From: Alcanivoracaceae bacterium
GTDB taxonomy: Bacteria; Pseudomonadota; Gammaproteobacteria; Pseudomonadales; Alcanivoracaceae
Direction of reading: 5' to 3'
DNA: 64,000 nt
NCBI GenBank assembly: GCA_023146255.1
Contig: JAGLCJ010000010.1
Span: 62,001 to 126,000, forward strand
The notes below the pieces were generated by a model. That model was not told where the DNA came from. It did no database searches and saw nothing but the letters and a program-made list of their open reading frames with translations. A program made the position numbers and the translations under genes. Shown here piece by piece: positions 23,382-30,926 of the stretch; the first letter of the stretch is position 1, and each line of letters starts with the position of its first letter.

Positions 23382-23517
23382 GCTATCAGCTTTCCAGCGT
23401 ATTTATGATGGCATCCTGATTTGAACTGGCGCCGTTCACAAACTCGCAACAATCCGCTGTTTACCTGCCGCCAGTTTCCGCTACTCTGTTTATCCCATCA
23501 CTCAAGGAGATATCCCG

Positions 23518-23979
23518 ATGCGATACAACAAACTGGTTGCGGGTCTGATTCTGGCGGGTGCCGTTATCGCACCGGCTTATGCGGATGACCATGCCGAACA
23601 GCCGGCGACCATGCCGACCGAAGCCGAGGTGCGCGAGAAGGGTGCCGAGATGCAGCAGATGGGCAAGGATAAAGCTGCCGCCGGCAAGGCAAAAGGCGAG
23701 CAAATGAAACAGATGGGCAAGGACAAGGGCGCTGCTGTTAAAGACTCAGCCGGCAAGGCCCGTGATGATGTCATGAGCGGCGAGAAGTCCGCTGGCGACG
23801 CAGCCGATGATGTGGCAGAGGAAGCTGAAGCGGCCGGCGAAGAAATGAAAGAAGAAGCAAAAAAAGTACCGCCGGGCATGGCCAAGCGTGACGAGCACCC
23901 CTCCACTGGCAAGGGCTCCGAGCAAGGTCAGGAGTCTCGTGCGCCGGAACAGAAAACCTGGTGGCGCTTCTGGGATTGA
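23518..23979 (+). CDS. Secreted Lys/Ala/Glu-rich protein with LEA-like 11-mer pattern
   Basis: The 153-residue protein starts with a Sec signal peptide (MRYNKLVAGLILAGAVIAPAYA, cut before DDHAEQ). The mature chain has almost no hydrophobic core: it repeats QMGKDKxAA and GKAKG units with an approximate 11-residue phase, then acidic EEAEAAGEEMKEEAKK, and ends with a hydrophobic WWRFWD. This resembles late-embryogenesis-abundant group 3 motifs and is likely a disordered or coiled periplasmic protein. AAGGAG precedes the ATG, and a very strong terminator follows. I do not recognise a named family. Confidence 0.7.
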   Translation: MRYNKLVAGLILAGAVIAPAYADDHAEQPATMPTEAEVREKGAEMQQMGKDKAAAGKAKGEQMKQMGKDKGAAVKDSAGKARDDVMSGEKSAGDAADDVAEEAEAAGEEMKEEAKKVPPGMAKRDEHPSTGKGSEQGQESRAPEQKTWWRFWD

Positions 23980-23990
23980 TTCTGATGCAT

Positions 23991-24021
23991 AAAAAAAGCC
24001 CGGCATTGCCGGGCTTTTTTT
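23991..24021. terminator. Strong bidirectional terminator
   Basis: AAAAAAGCCCGGC and GCCGGGCTTTTTT flank a two-base loop. It sits between the LEA-like gene and the convergent CsgG-like gene and can serve both. Confidence 0.95.
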
Positions 24022-24033
24022 ATGCGCGGGCAT

Positions 24034-25314
24034 TTACCACTGCATCGGCTTATCTGACGACCCCGGGGTTTCCCGACGTGGCGGCAGATTTTTCTCCGGC
24101 ATCACAGCCACAGCACGGCGCAGTATGTCACCGTTCTGCAGCGCGCCAGCTTCACCCTCGATTACCTTGGCGATACCGAAGCCCTGGCCGGCACGAACCA
24201 CTTCCAGTTTCGCCAGTGACTCGGTTTCCAGCTTGACGTCAAAACCGGTGTCCGGGTCCTTGATGGTTTTGCCACGACGATGGACGTAGAAAGTATCACC
24301 AGGCGCCATACGACCACTGCCCTGACTCACATACACCGCTTCGGCGCTCTCGACGTTGATAATCTGCACCGGGTACAGGGTGTCAATAATTTCACCGCTG
24401 ATGGCACGTGCGATATCAGGATAAACGGCATAGGCATACTGTTCCGGCTCGTTCGGATAATCGCGCTCGATTTCGATGTAGCGCTCGCGCAGCAGATCTT
24501 CCGGGCCCTCATAAACGAACGTGCTGCTCCAGACCACTTCGCGGGTGGCCGTCTCGATCACCCGGTAGCGGACCCGGAAGCGCGGCCGGAAATCGCTGAA
24601 TTTGGCGCCGTAAAAAGCCCGCTTGCCGGTGCCGACACTGAAATCCTCGACCAGACCAACAACAATCATGTCGGCGCCGAGCTCGCGCGCCTGCTTGGTT
24701 TTTTCAACCGGATCCAGCGTGCCCTGCAGCACCGCATTCTCGCGGGCAATGGCAGCATTGAAGTCGCGATCCAGCACCCGGAAACGTCCGGACTGGGTCA
24801 GCGCATCAATCAGGTCAGCGCGCAGTCGTGGCAATACCGAATCTGCCAGGACCTTGCTCTTGTTCAGATTGAAGTGGGTCTTGGCGGAGGCAAAAGTCTC
24901 GACCGCAATGGATGGCAGGTTAGTGCGGTCGCCCAACACGGATTTGTGCACCAGCACTTCAGCCTCGACAACTGCGCGCCAGAGTTTTTCGTCCTGTCGC
25001 TCGACCGAAACGATCTTGTAGGACTTCACATTGCCAAGAGTCGGCACCTGCGGCTCCGGCACGCTGGTGGTCTGGCTTTCCCACACCACCGCATCGCCTT
25101 TCTGCTGCATGACGAACTCATGAATTTCACGACGGAAAGTCGGGTCCAGCGCCACAGTGACGCCGCCAGCCTGTCGCACCGCTTCCACCAGTGCGTTGCC
25201 TACGGCAAGGTCTGCGGTATTACCAAAGCCTTCACCGCGAGCGGATGTGGTGCTTGTTGCCGCCCAGCCAGGCAGCGACACCAATAGAATCAGAAAACCG
25301 AGAATTTTTTTCAT
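24034..25314 (-). CDS. CsgG-like / LPP20-type envelope assembly protein
   Basis: The 426-residue protein has a signal peptide (MKKILGFLILLVSLPGWA) without a lipobox cysteine. An N-terminal domain (SARGEGFGNTADLAVGNALVEAVRQAGGV) resembles the LPP20/FlgT N-terminal type. Residues about 150-300 (SGRFRVLDRDFNAAIARENAVLQGTLDPVEKTKQARELGADMIVVGLVEDFSV) match the CsgG/curli-assembly fold. A C-terminal part (GRMAPGDTFYVHRRGKTIKDPDTG) resembles a FlgT-like C-terminal barrel. It lies downstream of lpoB, but an intrinsic terminator sits in the 61-base gap. A role in outer-membrane or peptidoglycan-linked assembly is inferred from the domain and neighbours. Confidence 0.75.
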   Translation of the reverse strand: MKKILGFLILLVSLPGWAATSTTSARGEGFGNTADLAVGNALVEAVRQAGGVTVALDPTFRREIHEFVMQQKGDAVVWESQTTSVPEPQVPTLGNVKSYKIVSVERQDEKLWRAVVEAEVLVHKSVLGDRTNLPSIAVETFASAKTHFNLNKSKVLADSVLPRLRADLIDALTQSGRFRVLDRDFNAAIARENAVLQGTLDPVEKTKQARELGADMIVVGLVEDFSVGTGKRAFYGAKFSDFRPRFRVRYRVIETATREVVWSSTFVYEGPEDLLRERYIEIERDYPNEPEQYAYAVYPDIARAISGEIIDTLYPVQIINVESAEAVYVSQGSGRMAPGDTFYVHRRGKTIKDPDTGFDVKLETESLAKLEVVRAGQGFGIAKVIEGEAGALQNGDILRRAVAVMPEKNLPPRRETPGSSDKPMQW

Positions 25315-25331
25315 AGCGCTTCTCCCTCAGA

Positions 25332-25359
25332 CAAAAAAGGCGGCCACGCCGCCTTTTTC
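25332..25359. terminator. Intrinsic terminator between lpoB and the CsgG-like gene
   Basis: AAAAAAGGCGGC and GCCGCCTTTTT form a GC-rich stem with a CAC loop and T-runs on both strands. It ends only 18 bases before the CsgG-like start codon, so it may limit rather than block read-through from lpoB. Confidence 0.88.
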
Positions 25360-25375
25360 AAATCCGCCGCCCGAA

Positions 25376-25963
25376 TCAGAGGCCGATCCAGCCGCGGCTT
25401 TTTGACTTGCGAATTTCCTTCTCACCGGACCATTCGATGATACCGGTTTCCAGGTGCATCAGCTTCAAGGTGAACTTGTAGTAAACGTCCTTGGTGCTGC
25501 TGTCGCGCTTGACGATGCTGGACATGTTGCCATACAGCATGTACTCGGCGCCGACCTGACGACCCATGACCATGGCTTGCTGGTCATCGACCATGCCGCT
25601 GTCACGCTGGTATTCCAGCTGCTGACGCACACGCTCGACTACGCTCATATCAACGAAGCGGAACTTGCCGGAGTTGATCAGCTTGCTTTCGATGGTGTCG
25701 GTAACCGATTCCAGATCGATGTGCTCGGTGGTCTTGTTCTTGATGCGGTCAACAAATGCAATCGGACGGCGCTGCGCAGTGATCTGCACGATAGGCGGAA
25801 ACACCAGCAAATCATCGACCATCTTGGCAGCAATCATCTGCAGGTCAGTGGAGCCGAAGTCAGTGTTCACGGTTTCGCTAGCGGTGGCATCACCGTACTG
25901 AACACTTTGGCAACCGGACAGCATGGCCACGGCCAGCAGAGCAAAGATCCATACCTTTTTCAT
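25376..25963 (-). CDS. lpoB: Penicillin-binding protein activator LpoB-like lipoprotein
   Basis: From ATG 25963 (AAGGAA 7 bases upstream) the product is 195 residues with a lipoprotein signal (MKKVWIFALLAVAMLSGC). The mature protein has the LpoB features MVDDLLVFPPIVQITAQRRPIAFVDRIKNKTTEHIDLESVTDTIESKLINSGKF and YMLYGNMSSIVK. In enterobacteria LpoB reaches from the outer membrane to activate the synthase PBP1b. An upstream in-frame ATG at 25993 is less likely because it would spoil the signal sequence. YcfL- and COG3014-like genes precede it. Confidence 0.85.
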   Translation of the reverse strand: MKKVWIFALLAVAMLSGCQSVQYGDATASETVNTDFGSTDLQMIAAKMVDDLLVFPPIVQITAQRRPIAFVDRIKNKTTEHIDLESVTDTIESKLINSGKFRFVDMSVVERVRQQLEYQRDSGMVDDQQAMVMGRQVGAEYMLYGNMSSIVKRDSSTKDVYYKFTLKLMHLETGIIEWSGEKEIRKSKSRGWIGL

Positions 25964-26010
25964 GAGTTGTTCCTTCTTTTGAGTTATAGCCAATCAGTGA
26001 TAACGGAAAC

Positions 26011-26409
26011 TTATTCCTGAACCCAGATTTCAAAACGTGTTGCGGTCGGGTTAGGCGCAGAGGCCTGAACATTCAGCTGGGTGCGGCCCGGCATCACCAC
26101 GGTGGTCCAGGGGCGTCCTTCCGGGGCGATTTCGAAACCGTCTGCGTTGAACCATTTCACCTTGTACTGGAAATCCAGTTTGAATTTCCAGCGGTTCTCC
26201 AGAGTGGCCTGGGCACGCATCAGATCGCCGGCCATGGTCATCTTCGGGTCACGAATGCCAAGGCGGCTGTAGAGCAGGGAGTTGTTCGATTTCAGATAGG
26301 TGGCGCGGGTGCCGTCATCCTGTTCTTCGATGGCTGACATATTGCTCGACGAGCAACCCGTAAATACCAGCACCAGCGGCAGCAGCAACAATACCAGCCA
26401 TTTTTTCAT
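26011..26409 (-). CDS. YcfL-family lipoprotein (DUF1425)
   Basis: The 132-residue protein has a lipobox (LPLVLVFTGCSSS) and a single beta-sandwich-like domain: MTMAGDLMRAQATLENRWKFKLDFQYKVKWFNADGFEIAPEGRPWTTVVMPGRTQLNVQASAPNPTATRFEIWVQE, typical of YcfL. In E. coli ycfL lies just upstream of lpoB (ycfM), as here. It ends 47 bases before lpoB. The molecular function is unknown; the neighbourhood suggests a part in peptidoglycan synthesis at the outer membrane. Confidence 0.83.
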   Translation of the reverse strand: MKKWLVLLLLPLVLVFTGCSSSNMSAIEEQDDGTRATYLKSNNSLLYSRLGIRDPKMTMAGDLMRAQATLENRWKFKLDFQYKVKWFNADGFEIAPEGRPWTTVVMPGRTQLNVQASAPNPTATRFEIWVQE

Positions 26410-26420
26410 CTCAGCACTCC

Positions 26421-27776
26421 TTACATTCGATAGGTTTCAATCACCGGCACGCCGCCGGTGGTAATGACGCGGACGATGGTGGTACCGCCCGGAGACACTT
26501 CAATATCCACGCTCTGATTTATCCCGGCTCCGGACAGCATAATCTGTTTTTGCCCGGCCGGCACAATGGTGCGCCCTGCCTGTACGTACAGCGGCAGCGA
26601 CATCCAGCTGCGCAGATCAGCTCGTTCTGACACCAGGTTATAGATATTGGTTGCAAAGCCGGCCAGCGGGTTGGCGTCATTGGCCTGCTTCTGCAGGGCG
26701 TACTTGGTCGCCGCTCGCAGGGTCTGGCGAACGATCATGCCCTTCAGCTCTTCACGCAGACTGCGGGCAGCCATGGCGCCCACCTCGGCGATCACCTGGG
26801 TACGCAGCACGCCGTTACCTTCGGCATCGGCCACGGTCAGGGGAACGGCGGCGCTGATATCGGCAGGATCATAGGTCGGGAAGGCCACGGCAAAGGCGCC
26901 GTGGATGGTCGGAATCGGCAGGCTGATTTCACGCTTTGGCGGCACCCGGCCCTGTTCGAACAGCACCACCAGACTGCCTTCTTCCGGCCCCGGCACCCGG
27001 GCATCAATACGTCTGTCGCCCATGCGACGCTGGAGCCTGCGGATATCCTCTTCAATGAACAGGGCATCCGGGTTGATCTCGTAAGCACGCTTCAAGTCCA
27101 CCAACGCCGCGTTGTTATCACGCACCGCTTCCCAGAACACCGCTGACAGGTAAAAGGTATAGGCATTCTGGAACGAGCTCTTGACCCGCCCGGCGGCTTC
27201 ATTCAACCCGGCAAAGCTGCCCTCGTGCTGGCTGACATCGACCTCTTCCTTGGCCGCTTCCTCTTCGGCCTTGGCCAGCTCCTTTTCACGCCGCTGGGCG
27301 GCCACGGTCTGCTCCAGATTGGCGCGCCGCAGTTCCACCGCTGCACCCTCGGCATCACGCAGCTTGAGGTAGTTCAGGGCCTGAAAGGAATGGGCAAAGA
27401 TGCGTTCGTAATCGCGACCGGAATAGGGCCGGGCGTTGTCATTGGTAAGCATGGCGCCGGTGCCGCTTACCGCACCGCCAGCGCTGAGACGAGCCTGATC
27501 ATCTTCCTTTTCGAAAAACAGGAAGGCGCTCTCGAAGGCAAGCTTACTGGTATCAGGCTGGCCACCAAGCTGGGCAAAGCGGCCGGCCTCAAGGCTGTAA
27601 AGCAGGCCATCCTGTTCGGACATTTTCGGAGTGAGCTGGCCAAGCAGGGCCTCGGTCTGGCCGTTCTGATAGCTGACCATCCATTTGTCGGCTTGCACAG
27701 GGTAACTGGAAAATACCGATGCACATCCGGTCAGCGATAGCAGCAGCGCCGGTACAGCCAGCATCCTCAATTCCAT
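26421..27776 (-). CDS. COG3014-family lipoprotein
   Basis: The 451-residue product starts with a lipoprotein signal (MLAVPALLLSLTGCASVFSSYP) and has TPR-like helical repeats in the first half (FAHSFQALNYLKLRDAEGAAVELRRANLEQ, AVFWEAVRDNNAALVDLKRAYEINPDALF). A Lys/Glu-rich coiled segment (AQRREKELAKAEEEAAKEE) lies near residue 165. The second half is beta-rich with LVVLFEQGRVPPKREISLPIPT. This matches the COG3014 group of unknown function, commonly followed by ycfL and lpoB genes. An alternative start 12 bases downstream gives the same mature protein. It is the first gene of the cluster. Confidence 0.83.
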   Translation of the reverse strand: MELRMLAVPALLLSLTGCASVFSSYPVQADKWMVSYQNGQTEALLGQLTPKMSEQDGLLYSLEAGRFAQLGGQPDTSKLAFESAFLFFEKEDDQARLSAGGAVSGTGAMLTNDNARPYSGRDYERIFAHSFQALNYLKLRDAEGAAVELRRANLEQTVAAQRREKELAKAEEEAAKEEVDVSQHEGSFAGLNEAAGRVKSSFQNAYTFYLSAVFWEAVRDNNAALVDLKRAYEINPDALFIEEDIRRLQRRMGDRRIDARVPGPEEGSLVVLFEQGRVPPKREISLPIPTIHGAFAVAFPTYDPADISAAVPLTVADAEGNGVLRTQVIAEVGAMAARSLREELKGMIVRQTLRAATKYALQKQANDANPLAGFATNIYNLVSERADLRSWMSLPLYVQAGRTIVPAGQKQIMLSGAGINQSVDIEVSPGGTTIVRVITTGGVPVIETYRM

Positions 27777-27870
27777 GAAACCCCCGATCAGCCGAAATAA
27801 TTAACCCGAGTGATACTAAGCGACTACGGCAGGGGGCGCCAGCCCGGAACCGGGGGAGCGAGAGACAGCG

Positions 27871-27904
27871 AAACAAGCCCCCCACGCGCGCTGCGCCGGG
27901 GGCC
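27871..27904 (-). terminator. Probable terminator after serA
   Basis: Read on the minus strand, GGCCCCC and GGGGGGC pair around a 14-base GC-rich loop and are followed by TTGTTT. It begins 7 bases after the serA stop. The rest of the gap up to 27776 holds the start region of the COG3014 gene. Confidence 0.5.
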
Positions 27905-27910
27905 TGTCGA

Positions 27911-29140
27911 TCAGAACAGTACGCGGGTTCGGATGGTGGCGTCGATATCACGCAACTTTTCCAGCGCCAGCTGGCTGTAGCCCGATTCCACGTCAATCAC
28001 CACATAGCCGATCTTGGCGTTGGTCTGCAGATACTGACCGCCGATGTTGATGCCATTTTCGGCGAACACGCTGTTGATCTTGCTGAGCACGCCGGGCACG
28101 TTCTGGTGAATGTGCAGCAGTCGATGCATGCCCGGATGCGACGGCAGCGACACTTCCGGGAAGTTCACGGCGCTCAGGGTGGAGCCGTTGTCGGAGTAAC
28201 GGATCAGCTTTTCCGCCACTTCCGCACCAATGTTCTCCTGCGCTTCCTGCGTGGAGCCGCCAACGTGGGGGGTCAGGATCACGTTGTCGAATTCACGCAG
28301 CGGCGAGATGAACTCGTCGTCATTGGATTTCGGCTCTTCCGGGAACACGTCGATGGCCGCACCGAGCAGGTGGCGATCCTTGATGGCGGCGGCCAGCGCA
28401 TCAATATCGACCACTTTGCCGCGCGCGTAGTTGATCAGATAGCTGCCTTTCTTCATGGCGCGGATTTGCGGCTCCTTGATCATCCAGCGGGTTTCCGCGG
28501 TATCCGGAACATGCAGGCTGATCACGTCGCACATGCCGAGCAGCTCGTCGAGGCTCTGCACCTGGGTGGCGTTGCCAAGCGGCAGCTTGGTGACGACGTC
28601 ATAAAAGAACACCTTCATGCCCATCGATTCAGCCATCACCGACACCTGCGCGCCGATGTTGCCGTAGCCGACCAGGCCGAGTTTCTTGCCACGGATCTCG
28701 TAGCTGTCCTTGGCATTTTTCAGCCAGCCGCCGCGATGGCAGGAGGCATTGCGCTCGGCGATACCACGCATCAGGTTGATGATGTGGGCAATGATCAGCT
28801 CCGCCACCGAGCGGGTGTTGGAGTAGGGTGCGTTGAAAACCGGCACGCCGCGTACCAGCGCCGCATTCAGGTCGACCTGATTGGTGCCGATACAGAAGCA
28901 GCCCACCGCCATCAGCTTTTCGGCGGCCTCAAAAACGTCTTCGGTCAGCTGGGTGCGTGAACGGATGCCGATCACATGGGCGTCGCGCACCTTTTCCTTC
29001 AGCTCGTCGCCGGTCAGCGCAGCCTTGATCGATTCGATGTTGGTGTAGCCCTGCGACTTCATGTGCTCCACGGCGGACTCGTGAATGCCTTCAAGAAGCA
29101 CGATGCGGATCTTGTCCTTTTCAAAAGACGTCTTGGCCAT
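27911..29140 (-). CDS. serA: D-3-phosphoglycerate dehydrogenase
   Basis: The 409-residue enzyme oxidises 3-phosphoglycerate to 3-phosphohydroxypyruvate, the first step of serine synthesis. It closely follows E. coli SerA throughout: MAKTSFEKDKIRIVLLEGIHESAV at the start, IGTNQVDLNAALVRGVPVFNAPYSNTRSVAEL, the NAD fold LGLVGYGNIGAQVS, GGSTQEAQENIG, and a C-terminal ACT domain (LLHIHQNVPGVLSKINSVFAENGINIGGQYLQTNAKIGYVVIDVES) for serine feedback. ATG 29140 matches the E. coli start; an upstream extension of 21 codons runs into the divergent promoter region. The D-2-hydroxyglutarate dehydrogenase gene is divergent. Confidence 0.97.
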   Translation of the reverse strand: MAKTSFEKDKIRIVLLEGIHESAVEHMKSQGYTNIESIKAALTGDELKEKVRDAHVIGIRSRTQLTEDVFEAAEKLMAVGCFCIGTNQVDLNAALVRGVPVFNAPYSNTRSVAELIIAHIINLMRGIAERNASCHRGGWLKNAKDSYEIRGKKLGLVGYGNIGAQVSVMAESMGMKVFFYDVVTKLPLGNATQVQSLDELLGMCDVISLHVPDTAETRWMIKEPQIRAMKKGSYLINYARGKVVDIDALAAAIKDRHLLGAAIDVFPEEPKSNDDEFISPLREFDNVILTPHVGGSTQEAQENIGAEVAEKLIRYSDNGSTLSAVNFPEVSLPSHPGMHRLLHIHQNVPGVLSKINSVFAENGINIGGQYLQTNAKIGYVVIDVESGYSQLALEKLRDIDATIRTRVLF

Positions 29141-29168
29141 GGAGAAGCTGCCCGGTAGCTGGAAAAGA

Positions 29169-29195
29169 GGGCGCGTATGGTACCATAGCGCGCCC
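29169..29195. promoter_or_regulatory. 27-bp near-perfect palindrome between serA and the D-2-hydroxyglutarate dehydrogenase gene
   Basis: GGGCGCG-TATGG-TA-CCATA-GCGCGCCC is symmetric apart from one extra G. The centre TATGGTACCATA provides a -10-like TATGGT hexamer on each strand, so it could serve as overlapping divergent promoters or as an operator. Confidence 0.5.
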
Positions 29196-29294
29196 CGGAT
29201 CACGCCAGTCCTGCTGCACTGGTGACCGATTGGTCCGGCAAGTTTCCCGGCTGATTCCCCGGCCAGGCCGAGCCAGCTAACAGAGAGAGCCCTG

Positions 29295-30677
29295 ATGTCC
29301 GCCGTTGCCGACCTGTTTCGCCCGTTGCTGGGCGCCCGTTGCCTGACTGACGAAGACAGCCTGAAGCGCTATGGCGTGGACTGGACCAAGGTCTGGGCGC
29401 CGGCGCCGTCCGCCGTGCTGTTACCGGAAACGACTGAAGAGGTGCAGGCCATTGTCCGGCTTGCCAACCAGCATCACATTGCGCTGGTGCCGTCTGGTGG
29501 TCGCACCGGGCTGTCCGCCGCCGCGGTGGCGGCTGACGGCGAGGTGGTGGTGGCATTCGACCGAATGAACAAGGTCCTCGACTTCAGCCCGTTCGACCGC
29601 GCCGTCACAGTCCAGCCCGGCGTTATCACTCAGCAGCTGCAGGAATTTGCCGAACAGCAGGGCCTGTTCTATCCGGTGGATTTTGCCTCCGCCGGCTCCA
29701 GCAATATCGGTGGCAACATCGGCACCAACGCCGGTGGCATCAAGGTGATCCGCTACGGCATGACCCGCGACTGGATCACCGGCCTGAAGGTGGTTACCGG
29801 CAAGGGCGAGCTGCTCGACCTGAACAAGGGTCTGGCCAAGAACGCCACCGGCTACGATTTCCGCCATCTGATGATTGGCTCCGAAGGCACCCTCGGGTTT
29901 GTGGTTGAAGCGACGGTGAAGCTGGCCCGCCAGCCGAACAACCTGACCGTGCTGGTGCTCGGCGCACCGGGCTTCCGCGAAGTGATGAGCATCCTGCATG
30001 CATTCCAGTCGAAGATTGATCTGACCGCGTTCGAGTTTTTCTCCGACAAGGCCATGGCCCATGTGCTGGCCCACGGTGTGCCGCGGCCATTTGAGGGCGA
30101 AGCACCGTTCTATTGCCTGCTCGAGTTTGAGGGCAGCTCCGAAGGTGTGATGAATGACGCCATGGCGCTGTTTGAAGACTGCATGGAAAAGGGTTGGGTG
30201 CTGGACGGGGTGATGAGCCAGTCGCTGACTCAGGCATCACAGTTGTGGCAGCTGCGTGAGCGTATTTCGGAGAGCATCTCGGTTTACACCCCGTACAAGA
30301 ACGATATTTCGGTCACTGTTTCCAAAGTGCCGGATTTCGTCGAGGAAGTAGATGCCATTGTTCAGGCCAACTACCCCGACTTCGAGATCGTCTGGTTCGG
30401 CCATATCGGCGACGGCAACATGCATCTGAATATCCTCAAGCCGGCGGACCTGCCGAAAGAGGAGTTCTTTGGCCGTTGCAATAATGTGTCGAAGTGGGTG
30501 TTCGAGATTGTCGAGAAGTACAACGGTTCGATTTCAGCGGAACACGGGGTGGGGCGGACCAAGAAGGCCTATCTTGGTTACTCCCGTTCCGCAGAAGAGA
30601 TCGCCTTGATGAAGGCGGTGAAGGCGGCGTTTGATCCGAACGGAATTATGAATCCGGGGAAGATTTTCGATCTGTAA
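29295..30677 (+). CDS. FAD-binding oxidoreductase, D-2-hydroxyglutarate dehydrogenase type
   Basis: The 460-residue flavoprotein has an N-terminal FAD_binding_4 domain (residues about 35-175, with PSGGRTGLSAAAV and SNIGGNIGTNAGGIKVIRYG) and a C-terminal FAD-linked oxidase domain (about 230-458, with FGHIGDGNMHLNILK and ISAEHGVGRTKKAYL). This is the GlcD/D2HGDH architecture. Its place divergent from serA is meaningful: SerA-type enzymes also reduce 2-ketoglutarate to D-2-hydroxyglutarate, and a D2HGDH is known to recycle it in Pseudomonas stutzeri and so pull serine synthesis forward. D-lactate or glycolate remain possible substrates. Confidence 0.85.
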   Translation: MSAVADLFRPLLGARCLTDEDSLKRYGVDWTKVWAPAPSAVLLPETTEEVQAIVRLANQHHIALVPSGGRTGLSAAAVAADGEVVVAFDRMNKVLDFSPFDRAVTVQPGVITQQLQEFAEQQGLFYPVDFASAGSSNIGGNIGTNAGGIKVIRYGMTRDWITGLKVVTGKGELLDLNKGLAKNATGYDFRHLMIGSEGTLGFVVEATVKLARQPNNLTVLVLGAPGFREVMSILHAFQSKIDLTAFEFFSDKAMAHVLAHGVPRPFEGEAPFYCLLEFEGSSEGVMNDAMALFEDCMEKGWVLDGVMSQSLTQASQLWQLRERISESISVYTPYKNDISVTVSKVPDFVEEVDAIVQANYPDFEIVWFGHIGDGNMHLNILKPADLPKEEFFGRCNNVSKWVFEIVEKYNGSISAEHGVGRTKKAYLGYSRSAEEIALMKAVKAAFDPNGIMNPGKIFDL

Positions 30678-30685
30678 CACTGTCA

Positions 30686-30913
30686 CACGTTGCAGGCGAC
30701 AGGCCTGCCGCATGTGGTTTGTCTGAGTTAGCGATGAACGTCGACGGCCGGGGTGATGATCCGGGGTGGCCGGGACACGCACGAGTACGTCCCTGTAGCT
30801 CCGCTCCGCCATCCATGGCTCCGAGGGTCCCGGCCACCCCGGATCATCACCCCGGCCTCGCATCGTGCCATTTCCACATATTGCGTCACGGCAGGCTTGT
30901 CGCCTGCAACGTG
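30686..30913. repeat. Outer inverted repeats enclosing hairpin element copy 3
   Basis: CACGTTGCAGGCGACAGG... at 30686-30710 pairs with its complement at 30889-30913 over 25 bases with one mismatch. It encloses copy 3 of the hairpin element, so nearly the whole intergenic region between two plus-strand genes is a nested palindrome. The right arm stops immediately before the Shine-Dalgarno AGGAG of the next gene. Confidence 0.85.
30746..30857 (+). repeat. Hairpin element, copy 3: conserved core with 31-bp perfect inverted arms
   Basis: Left arm 30746-30776 and right arm 30827-30857 are perfectly complementary over 31 bases; beyond the shared inner GGGAC/GTCCC they are unlike the arms of copies 1 and 2. 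The core differs from copy 1 at one base (CTCCG instead of CTCCT). It is oriented with transcription. Confidence 0.9.
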
Positions 30914-30926
30914 AGGAGAGTACTTC

